A stretch of DNA of 64,000 nucleotides, from contig CANMDF010000003.1 of NCBI GenBank assembly GCA_947496605.1, positions 248,001 through 312,000 of the forward strand, written 5' to 3'. Made by a program: the position numbers and the translations under genes. Position 1 is the stretch's first letter, and every line of letters begins with the position of its first letter. The notes under the pieces are model-generated. The model did no database searches, had not been told where the DNA came from, and saw only the letters and a list, made by a program, of their open reading frames with translations. This document shows positions 45,858-55,934 of this stretch, piece by piece. This DNA comes from an uncultured Paracoccaceae bacterium. GTDB taxonomy: Bacteria > Pseudomonadota > Alphaproteobacteria > Rhodobacterales > Rhodobacteraceae.

Positions 45858-46748
45858 CTAAGCGTTTTGACCGGGTGATTTGCGCAACTGCGTTTCGCGG
45901 TAAAGCGTAAAAAGCCCGGTTGCAACGACAATGACGCCGCCAATCAGCGCAAGCATATTTGGCCATTCATCAAAGAACACCACCCCCAAAACTAAGGCCA
46001 CCAGCAAACTGGTATAGCGAAATGGGGCAACAAACCCGATTTCTCCGAAGCGCATCGCGCTGACAGAGGCAATGTAGCCAAAAATCAAAAATGCCATCGC
46101 GCCTGCCAACTGAAACCCTGCCGTCAAAGACATTGGCTGCCACTGGACAAAGAGGGACCCAACAGCACCTAACCCGGTCACCGCAATCGCGGCGACCAAA
46201 GCAACAAAAACTGAAGGCACATCACGCGACATACGGCGCACCGCAATATCGCGCAGGGTCACGCATGCCACTGCTCCGAGCGCGTACAAACTAAAGATGC
46301 TGAAATCTGCGCCGCCGGGTTGGATGATCAAAAGGACACCCACAAAGCCTACAAAAATGGCCGTCAGCCTGCGCCAACCCAAAGCCTCACCCAGAACCAG
46401 CGCCGCCACCAGGCTGACGCTCAGCGGTAGCACCTGCAAAATCGCAGCCACGTTTGCGATCGGCATGTTGAACAGCGCTGTCAGGAAAAAGAACGTACCG
46501 CCCACTTCTCCGGTTGTGCGCAACAGCACATAACCCCACTCGCGCTGCGGAAAGTGGAATTGTAACTGGCCCAAGAGCTTACACATGAACGCCAGAAAGA
46601 CGACAGCGCCGACACCGCGCACAAAAATCGCTTGGAACAAGGGGATTTCATCTGCCAACGCCTTCATGAATGCGTCGTTGAATGTGTATGCGCACATCGC
46701 TCCCATCATCAAAAGCGCACCGCGAATGTTGTCAGAAAGGCCCAGCAT
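45858..46748 (-). CDS. DMT superfamily transporter (EamA domains)
   Basis: The 296-residue protein has about ten hydrophobic helices in two EamA repeats. Motifs include LLMMGAMCAYTFNDAFMKAL, IFVRGVGAVVFLAF, ALVLGEALGWRRLTAIFVGF and VLGVVFFDEWPNMLALIGGV. The family exports metabolites; substrate unknown. Rhodobacterales have many paralogues. It converges with the lipoprotein gene. Confidence 0.88.
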   Translation of the reverse strand: MLGLSDNIRGALLMMGAMCAYTFNDAFMKALADEIPLFQAIFVRGVGAVVFLAFMCKLLGQLQFHFPQREWGYVLLRTTGEVGGTFFFLTALFNMPIANVAAILQVLPLSVSLVAALVLGEALGWRRLTAIFVGFVGVLLIIQPGGADFSIFSLYALGAVACVTLRDIAVRRMSRDVPSVFVALVAAIAVTGLGAVGSLFVQWQPMSLTAGFQLAGAMAFLIFGYIASVSAMRFGEIGFVAPFRYTSLLVALVLGVVFFDEWPNMLALIGGVIVVATGLFTLYRETQLRKSPGQNA

Positions 46749-46793
46749 GACCCCGACCTAGCAGGGCGAATGATGTTGGGCCAGCCTGAAGTC

Positions 46794-47201
46794 CTAGCGC
46801 AATACGTGCACCGCACATTTAGCGTGGCGCACAACTTTTGCAGCTGTTGACCCTAACAAGTAGTCCTGCATGCCCGGTTGGTGGCTTGCTACAATGATCA
46901 AATCAACGCTGTTGTTTTCAGCATGCGCCAAAATGGTACGCGATGAATGACCATCAACCACTGTGGTTGAGGCATTCTCGACACCTTCAACAAGAGATTT
47001 CAAACCTTCGACAACATCCGCTTTGGCCGCTTCCAAGTGGCCATCAGGCAAATACTCGGTTGCATACTTTGGTAGCTGTTCAAGCACATGCAAACAGGTG
47101 ATTTTGCCGCCTTCCGCAAGAAGCGCCTGTGCAATCGCCATCGCACCTCGCGCGTTGCGGTCTGCTTCAAACGATACGGGGACGAGAATATTCTTATACA
47201 T
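46794..47201 (-). CDS. Universal stress protein (UspA family)
   Basis: The 135-residue protein has MYKNILVPVSFEADRNARGA and the nucleotide-binding C-terminus VASHQPGMQDYLLGSTAAKV followed by AKCAVHVLR, the pattern of ATP-binding UspFG-type proteins. An AGGAAG site precedes ATG 47201. A heptamer tandem repeat begins 100 bases upstream of the start, so expression may depend on repeat number. Confidence 0.9.
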   Translation of the reverse strand: MYKNILVPVSFEADRNARGAMAIAQALLAEGGKITCLHVLEQLPKYATEYLPDGHLEAAKADVVEGLKSLVEGVENASTTVVDGHSSRTILAHAENNSVDLIIVASHQPGMQDYLLGSTAAKVVRHAKCAVHVLR

Positions 47202-47656
47202 GTGAGGCTTCCTTCAACTGATGACCTCACCCTACTATTTCTAAGCACAGTCGGCTTTGATCTGTGTCAGGCTTAATGAGAAAAACGCGGTAATTTCGCT
47301 TCTGTGATCTGTGATCTGTGATCTGTGATCTGTGATCTGTGATCTGTGATCTGTGATCTGTGATCTGTGATCTGTGATCTGATGGACGCGCGCTTGCCGA
47401 GTTAGATCAACACAAAATATATCGGTCGATAAACGCTGACCAGGCTCAATTGGAATACGACGATTTCAACAACAACGCAGGTTCTTCTTTTCTTCCTTTT
47501 AGAACCTTCATTTACGTAAGGGCAGGTCAGCTATGCGTAGCCGAATGAACCCTTGCAGTTCTTCGCTTACTGTCCACCATGTCTTTTTCCAGTTCGGCCT
47601 GCCATTGTAGGTTCTGACAGATCGACAAGCCAACAAAAGTGAGCGTTGTGTCGAAA
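47202..47656. other. Intergenic region between usp and the chemoreceptor gene
   Basis: Holds the 5' region of usp, the heptamer repeat at 47301-47381 and about 270 bases with no convincing gene. A 61-codon minus-strand frame at 47527-47712 overlaps the chemoreceptor end and has no family pattern or ribosome site. Confidence 0.6.
47301..47381. repeat. Heptanucleotide tandem repeat (TCTGTGA), 11 full copies
   Basis: Eleven perfect copies of TCTGTGA run from 47301 to 47377, then a partial TCTG. No interruptions are seen. The tract lies 100 bases upstream of the usp start codon. Confidence 0.97.
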
Positions 47657-49768
47657 CTAAGCAGCATTCTCTTGCGCGAACCTTTCTTCAACGGGCTGTA
47701 GTTTGAAATCACTGATCAATGCTGCCAATTGTTGCGATCGTTTGGCAATATCGTCTGAGGACGATTTTGAATCATCAACCATTGACATATTCTGCCCTGC
47801 CAAATCGTTTATAAGCGTCATCGACGATGACAGGCTGCGCAATCCAGAAACCTGGTCTTGCGAGCCTGACGCAATTCGCGCCAACACATCATCAACTTCC
47901 ATGATCCCTTGCGCAATCTCATCCAGTGCCGCACCTGTTTGATCAACAAGGTCGCCACCTTCACGAACATGCGTGCCGCTTTCGTCCACAAGCGCTTTGA
48001 TATCCATCGTTGCCTGGCTAGCACGCTGCGCAAGCGCACGCACTTCGGAAGCTACCACAGCAAACCCAAGTCCTGCAGATCCGGCACGCGCCGCTTCGAC
48101 ACCTGCATTTAGAGCCAACAGGTTCGTCTGGAATGAGATATCTTCAATCATTGAGATGATTGCCCCAATTTGTTCCGATGATGTACGAATGCGATCCATT
48201 GCCGCAACAGCATCGCGCATAAGCCGCGCTGAATCGTTGGCTTGGTCCCGTGCGTTTCCTGCAAGTGAAGAGGCTTGCAGAATCTCTTGCCCAAACACCT
48301 CCACCTCTGAGGTGAGCCTATTTACCTTTTCTGACGTCTCTTTGATCGTATCTACTTGTCCGGTCGTTCGTGATGCCAAATCAAAGGCAGACGCGTTCAT
48401 CCCCGACGCAGCTTGATCAAGCTCTGCAACCGTACTCGCAATGGAATGGAGCACACCGCGCAGTCGGTCAGATGCAGAGTTAAAATCGGTGCGAATTGAA
48501 TCGTACTCACGATCGACAGGTTTATCAAAGTGACAAGTCAAATCAGCCCGCGCCAAAGCGGCCAAACCCTCTGTCACAAGAGCAACAACTTCACCGTGTT
48601 TGGCATTCAATTCAGCCTCATCAGATGCCTTCATTTCTTCGGCTTCCCGCCGCAAAGCCAGCGTTTCCTGCTTGAATTTATAGATAGCCGTCGCCATTTG
48701 GCTGATTTCATCTTTGCGCCCAATGCTTGGCACCCATTTACTAAAGTCACCTTCAGCAAAACCATGAACAACGTCGGTGAGTGATTTTACGCGTTTGATC
48801 ACCAACTCAAAGCTCGCAATGGCAAATATACCAATCAGCAGAATCGAGATTGCACCAAAAAGAATCGTGTTTCGCAAGGTCCGTGTACTTTCGCGCTGAA
48901 GCGTTTCTGCCAGAGCAGCAATCTCAGTGGTTTTTTCCCGCTCTTCTTTATTGAGCAAATCAATCCAGTTCGTAGAGGTCTGAAACCACCGTCCCGCATT
49001 TAAGTCGCCAAACTCTCCCGAATCGATACCAGCCAAAATTTTGCTTCTTGCTGCGGAAAGTGCCGCAAACTCAGGTGATCCAAAGAGCGAATCCAGCACA
49101 TCTGTGCCGCCAGCGTCGTATGCCATCTTATTCAGCAGCGCCTCTTGTGCCCCGCCGTGATATTGGAAAGCTTGGTAAACGGTCGCTGAGAACCCACCGG
49201 CCAGTCCGGTCGACCCCATCGCGCGCTCTAGTCCAGCGCGTTCCTTGGCAGCACTCAAAATCGCACGCGCGCTTTGTACTGAACTGATACTAGCTGCGCC
49301 GTTTTGTTCCACAGTCGGATAAGATAAAAGCAGTAAATTGTCGATTATGCCGGTGTAGTACTGGGCAATCTCTGGCACCGTCACGCCTTGGCTTGAGACG
49401 TTCTGGCGAAACGCAGATAAGTTACCAAGTGCTGTCGCAGCAGCGGCATAAGCGGCCGGCCTTTCTTGACGCAGCAAGGCCGTATTATTCAGCGCCCGAT
49501 CAAGAACCTGATCTAAGACACCCCTTTGTACCGTGAGATCATTTTCAAAATTTGCCCCCGCAGATGCCACGAACCCCGCTGAAAAACCGCGTTCTTTTTG
49601 AAGTTCATGGATGAGCGTCTTTACCGGCGCTTGCTGAGCGGACCGCTCTGTCGTTATGGCGGCCACATTCAATTTGCGTTGTTCACCTTGGATGGTGTTC
49701 CAAGCAAAATACCCCGCCAGTGCAATCAACGGAAAAATGATTGCAAACATCATGTAGCGTAGTTTCAT
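47657..49768 (-). CDS. Methyl-accepting chemotaxis protein with nitrate/nitrite-sensing domain
   Basis: The 703-residue protein has an N-terminal helix (about 5-25) and a periplasmic region with the NIT-domain pattern (LIHELQKERGFSAGFVASAG). A second helix lies near 310 (TILFGAISILLIGIFAIASF), followed by HAMP (VVHGFAEGDFSKWVPSIGRKD). The MCP signalling hairpin is EDISFQTNLLALNAGVEAAR and GFAVVASEVRALAQRASQAT. ATG 49768 is preferred over TTG 49774. No che genes are nearby, so it is an orphan receptor. Confidence 0.9.
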   Translation of the reverse strand: MKLRYMMFAIIFPLIALAGYFAWNTIQGEQRKLNVAAITTERSAQQAPVKTLIHELQKERGFSAGFVASAGANFENDLTVQRGVLDQVLDRALNNTALLRQERPAAYAAAATALGNLSAFRQNVSSQGVTVPEIAQYYTGIIDNLLLLSYPTVEQNGAASISSVQSARAILSAAKERAGLERAMGSTGLAGGFSATVYQAFQYHGGAQEALLNKMAYDAGGTDVLDSLFGSPEFAALSAARSKILAGIDSGEFGDLNAGRWFQTSTNWIDLLNKEEREKTTEIAALAETLQRESTRTLRNTILFGAISILLIGIFAIASFELVIKRVKSLTDVVHGFAEGDFSKWVPSIGRKDEISQMATAIYKFKQETLALRREAEEMKASDEAELNAKHGEVVALVTEGLAALARADLTCHFDKPVDREYDSIRTDFNSASDRLRGVLHSIASTVAELDQAASGMNASAFDLASRTTGQVDTIKETSEKVNRLTSEVEVFGQEILQASSLAGNARDQANDSARLMRDAVAAMDRIRTSSEQIGAIISMIEDISFQTNLLALNAGVEAARAGSAGLGFAVVASEVRALAQRASQATMDIKALVDESGTHVREGGDLVDQTGAALDEIAQGIMEVDDVLARIASGSQDQVSGLRSLSSSMTLINDLAGQNMSMVDDSKSSSDDIAKRSQQLAALISDFKLQPVEERFAQENAA

Positions 49769-49837
49769 AGACAAGCCATCCTGATCAAGTTCAGGTCAGG
49801 CTAGCGGCAAATCCCTAAGACTTATTGAATGCCCGAT

Positions 49838-52732
49838 CTAGTGTTGCTCGGGCACCAAAATCTCGCGCTTGCCGACGTGATTTGCAGAACTGACCACACC
49901 CTCATCTTCCATCTGCTCAACCAGTCTAGCGGCCTTATTATACCCAATCGCCAGTTTGCGCTGGATATACGAGGTCGAGCATTTGCGATCCTTGATCACA
50001 ATCGCCACAGCCGTGTCATAAAGCGCGTTTTCGCTGTCAGACCCATCGCCCAGACCCAGCACCAAATCAATGCTGCTTTCTGCGTCATCAGACGGCCCTT
50101 CGACCACGCCAGACATATATTCAGGTGGACCAAAGCCCTTGAGGTGGTTGACGATTTCCTCAACCTCTTCGTCGCTCACAAACGGCCCATGCACGCGGGT
50201 GATCTTGGACCCGCCCGCCATGTAAAGCATGTCACCCATGCCCAAGAGCTGCTCTGCGCCCATTTCACCAAGGATGGTACGGCTGTCGATTTTCGACGTC
50301 ACCTGGAAAGAGATCCGCGTCGGGAAGTTCGCCTTGATGGTACCAGTGATGACATCCACAGACGGACGCTGCGTCGCCATGATCAAATGAATACCCGAAG
50401 CACGCGCCATCTGCGCCAGCCGTTGAATGCAAGCTTCGATCTCTTTCCCGGCGACCATCATCAGGTCGGCCATCTCATCGACGATCACAACAATATAGGG
50501 CAATATCTCAGGCTGGAATTCCTCAGTTTCAAAGATCGGATCGCCGGTCTCATCATCAAAACCCGTTTGAACAGTCCGGCTGAACATTTCATTCTTTGCC
50601 AGCGCATCTTTGACGCGCCCGTTGTAGCCATCGATGTTACGCACGCCCATTTTCGACATCTTGCGGTAACGCTCTTCCATCTCGCCGACGGTCCATTTCA
50701 GCGCGACAACCGCCTTTTTGGGGTCAGTCACGACAGGCGATAGCAAATGCGGGATGCCGTCATAGACGCTCAGTTCAAGCATTTTGGGGTCAATCATGAT
50801 CATCCGGCATTCTTCGGGTGTCAGCTTATAAAGCAATGACAAGATCATCGTGTTGATCGCCACGGATTTGCCCGAACCGGTCGTACCCGCGATCAACAGG
50901 TGAGGCATCTTTGCAAGGTTCGCAACAATCGGATCACCACCGATATCCTTGCCCAACGCGAGCGGTAACTTTTGGTTGCCATCACCGAAATCGCGGTGAG
51001 ATAGGATTTCGCGCAAGACGACCTTTTCACGGTTCTCATTGGGCAATTCGATACCGATGACGGAACGGCCTGGCACTGTGGACACACGCGCAGACAGCGC
51101 GGACATAGAACGCGCGATATCGTCGGACAGACCTATGACGCGGCTGGCTTTCAAACCGGGTGCTGGTTCCAGTTCGTACATCGTCACAACAGGACCCGGG
51201 CGCACGGCGAGGATCTCACCTTTCACGCCATAGTCATCCAGAACGCTTTCCAGCATCCGTGCGTTTTCGGCCAAAGCATCATCACTCAGGTGATGGCGCT
51301 GGATTTCAACGGGGCTGGTCAGCAGGCCAAGCGGCGGATGCTCGTAAGACGCATATTTATCATCAAACTTAAGGGCAGGCTGCGCTTCGGCTTTGGCCTG
51401 ACGCGATGGTGCAGGCGCGCGCTTGGGTGGATGCTGGACCACGCTGCGCGGTTCCAGCGCCGGGGTCATGACGCGTGGGGTTGGCACATGCGCCTCTGGG
51501 ATTGGCATATGCGGTGCAGCCATGCGCGGCGCTTCTTCGATATCGTCCACCAAAGGCTCTTCGATCAACGCCTCTTCATCCATCGGTTCAAAAACCAGTG
51601 GAGCAGGACCACGACCAGCGGTCAAAGACGGTTCAATCCGGACAACCGTTGGGGATGGCGGCACTGATCGGCTCTTGATGGCGTCTGCGATACGCGCACT
51701 GACGCGGTCGCTGTCACCGGGGATAGCATCAGCGACGGGTTCTGGCGTGACCAATTCAGGTTCAGGCATTGTTTCACTACGCTTCAACAGGCCCGACAAA
51801 AATCCGCCCTGCGGTTCTGGCGCAGGTGTGCGGGCGGGTGCCGCCAATGGCGGCGCGGGTGGCATTGTTGGCGCGGTCAGGGGTGGCTCGCTTGTCGGCA
51901 CAACAGGGTTAGAGCGTACAACTGCAGCGGCACGCACCCTCGGGTCTTCCTGCAATGGCTGGACCGAAAACGGGTCTTCCAAAGCAGGCTCTTGAGTGCG
52001 GGCACTGCGAGTTTCAGCAAACTGCTCGCGACGGGCTTGGACGGTGGCATTCATACCTTGAGCGGCCTGTGCGGACATCTCTGCCCCTTTGCCAAGCACG
52101 CGCAAAAGGGTGGCGTAGAGCATAACAGTGCCCAGCAGAACAAACCGACCGGCGACTTTCATCTCAGGTCTTGTGAAGCCCAGAACAAATGCCAGCAAAG
52201 CCAGCAAAGCCACGCCTGTTAGAAATGACAGCAGTTTCACACCAAAGATCGCACCCACAGGCACAATCGTCAGGATCACACCCAGCACAGTATCGCCAAA
52301 CAGGCCACCAAGGCCAAAGTTGGCAGGCCACTCAACACCGGGCGTCAGGGTCGCGGCATGGACAGAGGCCAGAATAATCGCGACTGGGGCAAAGATCAGA
52401 CGGCCTACTGCGCGTTCTTGGCCGTGGTGCATCACAAAACGGACACCCCACGTCAACAAGACCAGCGGCACAACCCAAATGCCAAGGCCAATCACCATCA
52501 TCAAAGGGGCGGCTGTCGAGGCGCCAAAATGTCCCAACCAATTCTGCACAGGGGCATCGGTGGCGGAAATCCAGCTAGGATCGTTCGGGGAATAACTGCC
52601 CACCATCGCGGCAATCAGCAGACCCACAAAGATCAGGCCAAGGCCCAACAGCTCTTTGGTGCGTTTTTCAATCGCTGCCTGCGTTGTGCTGTCCAAAAGT
52701 GGGTCGCGCCGCCGGGATTGGTAAGATGCCAT
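49838..52732 (-). CDS. ftsK: DNA translocase FtsK
   Basis: Septum-located ATPase that clears and resolves chromosome termini. The 964-residue protein has four or five N-terminal helices ([15 protein letters not shown] onward) and a Pro/Ala-rich linker of about 250 residues. The motor has Walker [13 protein letters not shown] and Walker [15 protein letters not shown]. The C-terminal winged-helix gamma domain ([20 protein letters not shown]) reads KOPS sites. ATG 52732 has a GAGGAAT site. Confidence 0.96.
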   Translation of the reverse strand: MASYQSRRRDPLLDSTTQAAIEKRTKELLGLGLIFVGLLIAAMVGSYSPNDPSWISATDAPVQNWLGHFGASTAAPLMMVIGLGIWVVPLVLLTWGVRFVMHHGQERAVGRLIFAPVAIILASVHAATLTPGVEWPANFGLGGLFGDTVLGVILTIVPVGAIFGVKLLSFLTGVALLALLAFVLGFTRPEMKVAGRFVLLGTVMLYATLLRVLGKGAEMSAQAAQGMNATVQARREQFAETRSARTQEPALEDPFSVQPLQEDPRVRAAAVVRSNPVVPTSEPPLTAPTMPPAPPLAAPARTPAPEPQGGFLSGLLKRSETMPEPELVTPEPVADAIPGDSDRVSARIADAIKSRSVPPSPTVVRIEPSLTAGRGPAPLVFEPMDEEALIEEPLVDDIEEAPRMAAPHMPIPEAHVPTPRVMTPALEPRSVVQHPPKRAPAPSRQAKAEAQPALKFDDKYASYEHPPLGLLTSPVEIQRHHLSDDALAENARMLESVLDDYGVKGEILAVRPGPVVTMYELEPAPGLKASRVIGLSDDIARSMSALSARVSTVPGRSVIGIELPNENREKVVLREILSHRDFGDGNQKLPLALGKDIGGDPIVANLAKMPHLLIAGTTGSGKSVAINTMILSLLYKLTPEECRMIMIDPKMLELSVYDGIPHLLSPVVTDPKKAVVALKWTVGEMEERYRKMSKMGVRNIDGYNGRVKDALAKNEMFSRTVQTGFDDETGDPIFETEEFQPEILPYIVVIVDEMADLMMVAGKEIEACIQRLAQMARASGIHLIMATQRPSVDVITGTIKANFPTRISFQVTSKIDSRTILGEMGAEQLLGMGDMLYMAGGSKITRVHGPFVSDEEVEEIVNHLKGFGPPEYMSGVVEGPSDDAESSIDLVLGLGDGSDSENALYDTAVAIVIKDRKCSTSYIQRKLAIGYNKAARLVEQMEDEGVVSSANHVGKREILVPEQH

Positions 52733-52743
52733 ACTGTTATTCC

Positions 52744-53919
52744 TCAACCATACAAACAGTCACGGATCAGGGTCAGACCGCGCTGCATTTCTTGTGTTGG
52801 GGCCACCAAGGCGACCCGAATATAATTCTTGCCGGGGTTTTCCCCGTTTGCGTCTTGGGACAGATACGCACCGGGAAGAACCCGCACGCCTGTTTCCTGC
52901 CAAAGCCTGACGGCTGATGTTTCGCCATCACCGGTCGGCAGCCACAAAAAGAACCCCGCTTGGGGGGATTGGTAGCCATCGATGTGGCCCAAAATGTCAT
53001 CCGCAATCTCGTATTTGCGATGATAAAGGGCACGGTTCTCAACCACATGCGCCTCATCATTCCACACAGCCGTCGCAACGGCCTGCAAAGGTTCGGGCAG
53101 CGGGGCACCTGCGAATGCACGCAAGCTACGCAACCGCGCGATAGACTGTGGACCACCGGCACAAAAGCCAGACCGCAAACCGGGCAGGTTTGACCGCTTC
53201 GACAGGGAATGAAAAATCAAGACCCGCTCGGGATCCGCACCCATCTCTTTGGCGATCTGCAAGGCACCGGGTGGGGGCACTTCGCGATAAATCTCGGAAT
53301 AGCATTCATCCGCGAATATGATGAAATCATGCTTTTCAGCCAGCGCAATCAGGTTGCGCCAATAGTCAGCATCGGCAACGGCGCCCTGCGGGTTGGCGGG
53401 TGAGCACGCATAAGCAATGGCAGTGCGATCGAGCACATCGGCAGGCAGCGCATGGAAATCGGGCAAATGGCCGCTTTCAACGGTTGCAGGTACATAGATC
53501 GCCTCAGCCCCGACGGATAAAGCAGCAACCGCATAAACCTGATAAAACGGATTGGGCGTCAGGATAACGGGCTGGCCATTCTTTTGTTCACGGCACAACG
53601 CCATTGCTGCGTTATACAAACCCTCACGGGTGCCATTGAGTGCCAGAATTTGGTCGTTCGGTACGTCAATACCATAGCGACGCTTCAGGAAACCACCGAT
53701 GGCATCCAGCAAAGCAGGCGTCCCATAATTCTCAGGATACTTGGCAAACCCGGCTAGATTGTCCGCAAGGATGTCACCCACAAACGCAGGAAACGCATGG
53801 CGTGGTTCGCCAATCGTCATGTCGATTGTCTCAGACGCTTTTGACGGCACATCTAGAAGTGCACGCAAGCGTGGCCAAGTCGCCGCCGGGAGGTCCGAAA
53901 ACCGCTCAGGAAATACCAT
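52744..53919 (-). CDS. Pyridoxal-phosphate aminotransferase, class I/II (DapC-like)
   Basis: The 391-residue protein has [17 protein letters not shown], the SPANPQG motif, [12 protein letters not shown] and [18 protein letters not shown] with the cofactor lysine in SLSK. The sequence resembles succinyldiaminopimelate aminotransferases of Rhodobacterales. ATG 53919 (MVFPERF) has a GAGG site. An ATG at 53943 is also in frame. Eleven bases before ftsK, so probably one operon. Confidence 0.85.
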   Translation of the reverse strand: MVFPERFSDLPAATWPRLRALLDVPSKASETIDMTIGEPRHAFPAFVGDILADNLAGFAKYPENYGTPALLDAIGGFLKRRYGIDVPNDQILALNGTREGLYNAAMALCREQKNGQPVILTPNPFYQVYAVAALSVGAEAIYVPATVESGHLPDFHALPADVLDRTAIAYACSPANPQGAVADADYWRNLIALAEKHDFIIFADECYSEIYREVPPPGALQIAKEMGADPERVLIFHSLSKRSNLPGLRSGFCAGGPQSIARLRSLRAFAGAPLPEPLQAVATAVWNDEAHVVENRALYHRKYEIADDILGHIDGYQSPQAGFFLWLPTGDGETSAVRLWQETGVRVLPGAYLSQDANGENPGKNYIRVALVAPTQEMQRGLTLIRDCLYG

Positions 53920-54110
53920 AACTGCCTCAATACGCCGGATCATTTTCGCCCGACTTTTTCCCAAACTAGCCTGTCAGTGGTGCGTCTGTCCAGAACAAGG
54001 GGTGAGTCAGCGGGTTTTTGTGGCTTTTTGGTCAGTTAGGGATTTTGCGGCACGTCGTTGCGGGCCGCTTTTGAACCTGCAATCATCACGGCAAAACAAT
54101 GGAATTTGAT

Positions 54111-54530
54111 ATGTCTGAGATAGCGCACTCTGCCCACGATATGATTTCGAATATGACACCTGTCCTGAAACCGGGCGAATTCGTGTACATTTCAACTCAA
54201 GATCAATCTCTGATTGCCCAACTCAGTGTCGATGCCATCTCAACCTTTCGCGAAAAGGAGGGGTTGTCGTTGCTCGTGCCAACGCAAGCCGCTGAACGCG
54301 CAGGATTGGCCGTCGAATTGCCCATGCGGTGCATCACGCTCAACGTCTATTCATCACTGGAAGGTGCCGGCTTGACCGCGGCGGTCGCCACAGCACTTGG
54401 GGCAAATGATATCCCTTGCAACATGATCGCCGCCTGCCACCACGACCACGTCTTTGTGCCTGCTGAAAAATGCGATCGCGCGGTTGAGGTTTTGCGTGCA
54501 TTGCAAAACCAAATGACGAATAGCGCTTAG
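54111..54530 (+). CDS. ACT domain-containing protein (ACT_3)
   Basis: The 139-residue protein has two ACT-like halves: MTPVLKPGEFVYISTQDQSL, then PMRCITLNVYSSLEGAGLTA and NMIAACHHDHVFVPAEKCDR. ACT domains bind amino acids to control enzymes, but this stand-alone family has no known partner. Starts at ATG 54099 and 54111 are both possible; I prefer the second, MSEIAHSAHD, with a GGAA upstream. Its stop overlaps that of the amidase gene (convergent). Confidence 0.8.
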   Translation: MSEIAHSAHDMISNMTPVLKPGEFVYISTQDQSLIAQLSVDAISTFREKEGLSLLVPTQAAERAGLAVELPMRCITLNVYSSLEGAGLTAAVATALGANDIPCNMIAACHHDHVFVPAEKCDRAVEVLRALQNQMTNSA

Positions 54531-55855
54531 CGTAGCGCCCGTTCCGCCGCAGCTGTCAGCCGTAACAACGCCTCTTCCGTACCGCGTTGTCCGTTGAACA
54601 TAATCCCACACGACGGCACCCCTGTCGGCAGTGTCACTGAGCACACATCCATCAGGTTCGCGACCCGCGTGTTGCGCAACGCCAGCAGGTTTTCGGATTT
54701 GTAGTAGTCGTCATCGTTCAACAACCGATCGGCGTTGGGCGGCAGGATCGGGGCCGTGGGCATAATCACCGCATCGAACTGCGCTGTCTCGACGTGGTAC
54801 TGCTTGCGGATATCGCGCAGCATGTTCCAGCCTGCGCAATAGTCGGCCCCGCCCACCGTTTTGCCGCCGCGCACGCGTTCTAAAATCTGCGGGAACATTT
54901 TTTCGGGGTTGGCTTCCACCAGATCACGCCACCAGCCATAGCTGTCGGCGGCGTAAAGATTGCCCGCCACGTTGAATGCATCAAAAAGCTGCGCAAAATA
55001 GCGGTGTTCGATTTGGGCACCTGCGGCTTTCAGACGTGCAACCGCCCCTTCAAAAGCCGTGCGCGGGGCGTCGCGCACATCGTCGGGGGCGATGGTGTCG
55101 AGGACCATGAGCCGCACGCCTTCGAGCGAATTGCCAGTGAGATCGGCAGGTTTATTGCCTTCTAATGCCGCGAGCAACAGGTTCGCGTCCTCTACAGAAC
55201 GGCACAACGGCCCGACCGTATCGAAGGTCAGGCACAGTGGCACAACGCCTTCGAGCGACAACCGCCCATGCGTGGTCTTCAACCCCACCAGATCATTCCA
55301 AGCGGACGGAATGCGCACGGACCCGCCTGTATCAGACCCGATGCCCGCCGCCGCCAATCCAAAGGCAACCGAGGCCCCTGCCCCGGATGATGACCCCCCC
55401 GGCACCGCATCGTGATCATTCACGCAAGGCGGCGTCGCGGTGATGGGGTTCAGGCCCAGTCCGGAAAACGCGATCTCGGACATGTGGGTTTTGCCAAGGC
55501 AGACAAGACCCGCTGCAGTTGCCGCCTTCAAAACCTCTGCATCCTCATCTGGCACGCGGCCTTCCATTAGGGCGGTCCCTGCTTCGGTGCCGACACCGGC
55601 AGTATCGAACAGATCTTTCCACGACACAGGCACGCCGTCCAATGCACTGCGGCGCATGCCCGCCTTCGCCCTATCAGACGCCGCCTGCGCCTCGGCCTGC
55701 GCACGGTCATGTGTGACCCGCGCATAGATACGATCGCGGAATTCATGGGCGTCGATGGCGTCCAGATAGACCTGCGCCAGCGCGACCGGATCAATCTCGC
55801 CCGCCCCAATGCCGCGCCCCAAATCCGCCGCTGTCATCCATCGCCAGTCTTGCAT
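54527..55855 (-). CDS. Amidase (amidase-signature family)
   Basis: The 442-residue protein carries the Ser-Ser-Lys triad: Lys in GVPVSWKDLFDTAG, the glycine-rich GGSSSGAGASVAFGLAAAG, and the nucleophile Ser in GSDTGGSVRIP. It hydrolyses an amide, perhaps aspartyl/glutamyl-tRNA-unrelated small molecules; substrate unknown. ATG 55855 has an AGGAG site seven bases upstream; the open frame to 56053 runs into ubiH and is not used. Convergent with the ACT gene. Confidence 0.9.
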   Translation of the reverse strand: MQDWRWMTAADLGRGIGAGEIDPVALAQVYLDAIDAHEFRDRIYARVTHDRAQAEAQAASDRAKAGMRRSALDGVPVSWKDLFDTAGVGTEAGTALMEGRVPDEDAEVLKAATAAGLVCLGKTHMSEIAFSGLGLNPITATPPCVNDHDAVPGGSSSGAGASVAFGLAAAGIGSDTGGSVRIPSAWNDLVGLKTTHGRLSLEGVVPLCLTFDTVGPLCRSVEDANLLLAALEGNKPADLTGNSLEGVRLMVLDTIAPDDVRDAPRTAFEGAVARLKAAGAQIEHRYFAQLFDAFNVAGNLYAADSYGWWRDLVEANPEKMFPQILERVRGGKTVGGADYCAGWNMLRDIRKQYHVETAQFDAVIMPTAPILPPNADRLLNDDDYYKSENLLALRNTRVANLMDVCSVTLPTGVPSCGIMFNGQRGTEEALLRLTAAAERALR

Positions 55856-55934
55856 GTCATTCTCCTGTCTCAATGCGACGGTAGCGGCCATCAGGCGCAT
55901 GGACAATCCCGATTGGACGCGCATATTGCGAGGC

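Noticed and set aside
47301..47381. CRISPR array
   Set aside because: The repeat unit is seven bases with no spacers, so it is a microsatellite, not a CRISPR.
47527..47712. Small minus-strand gene after the chemoreceptor
   Set aside because: It overlaps the end of the chemoreceptor gene in another frame, has no ribosome site and no family pattern.
49829..50743. A 304-codon plus-strand frame opposite ftsK
   Set aside because: His/Arg-rich composition typical of the antisense frame of a GC-rich gene; ftsK motor motifs are on the other strand.
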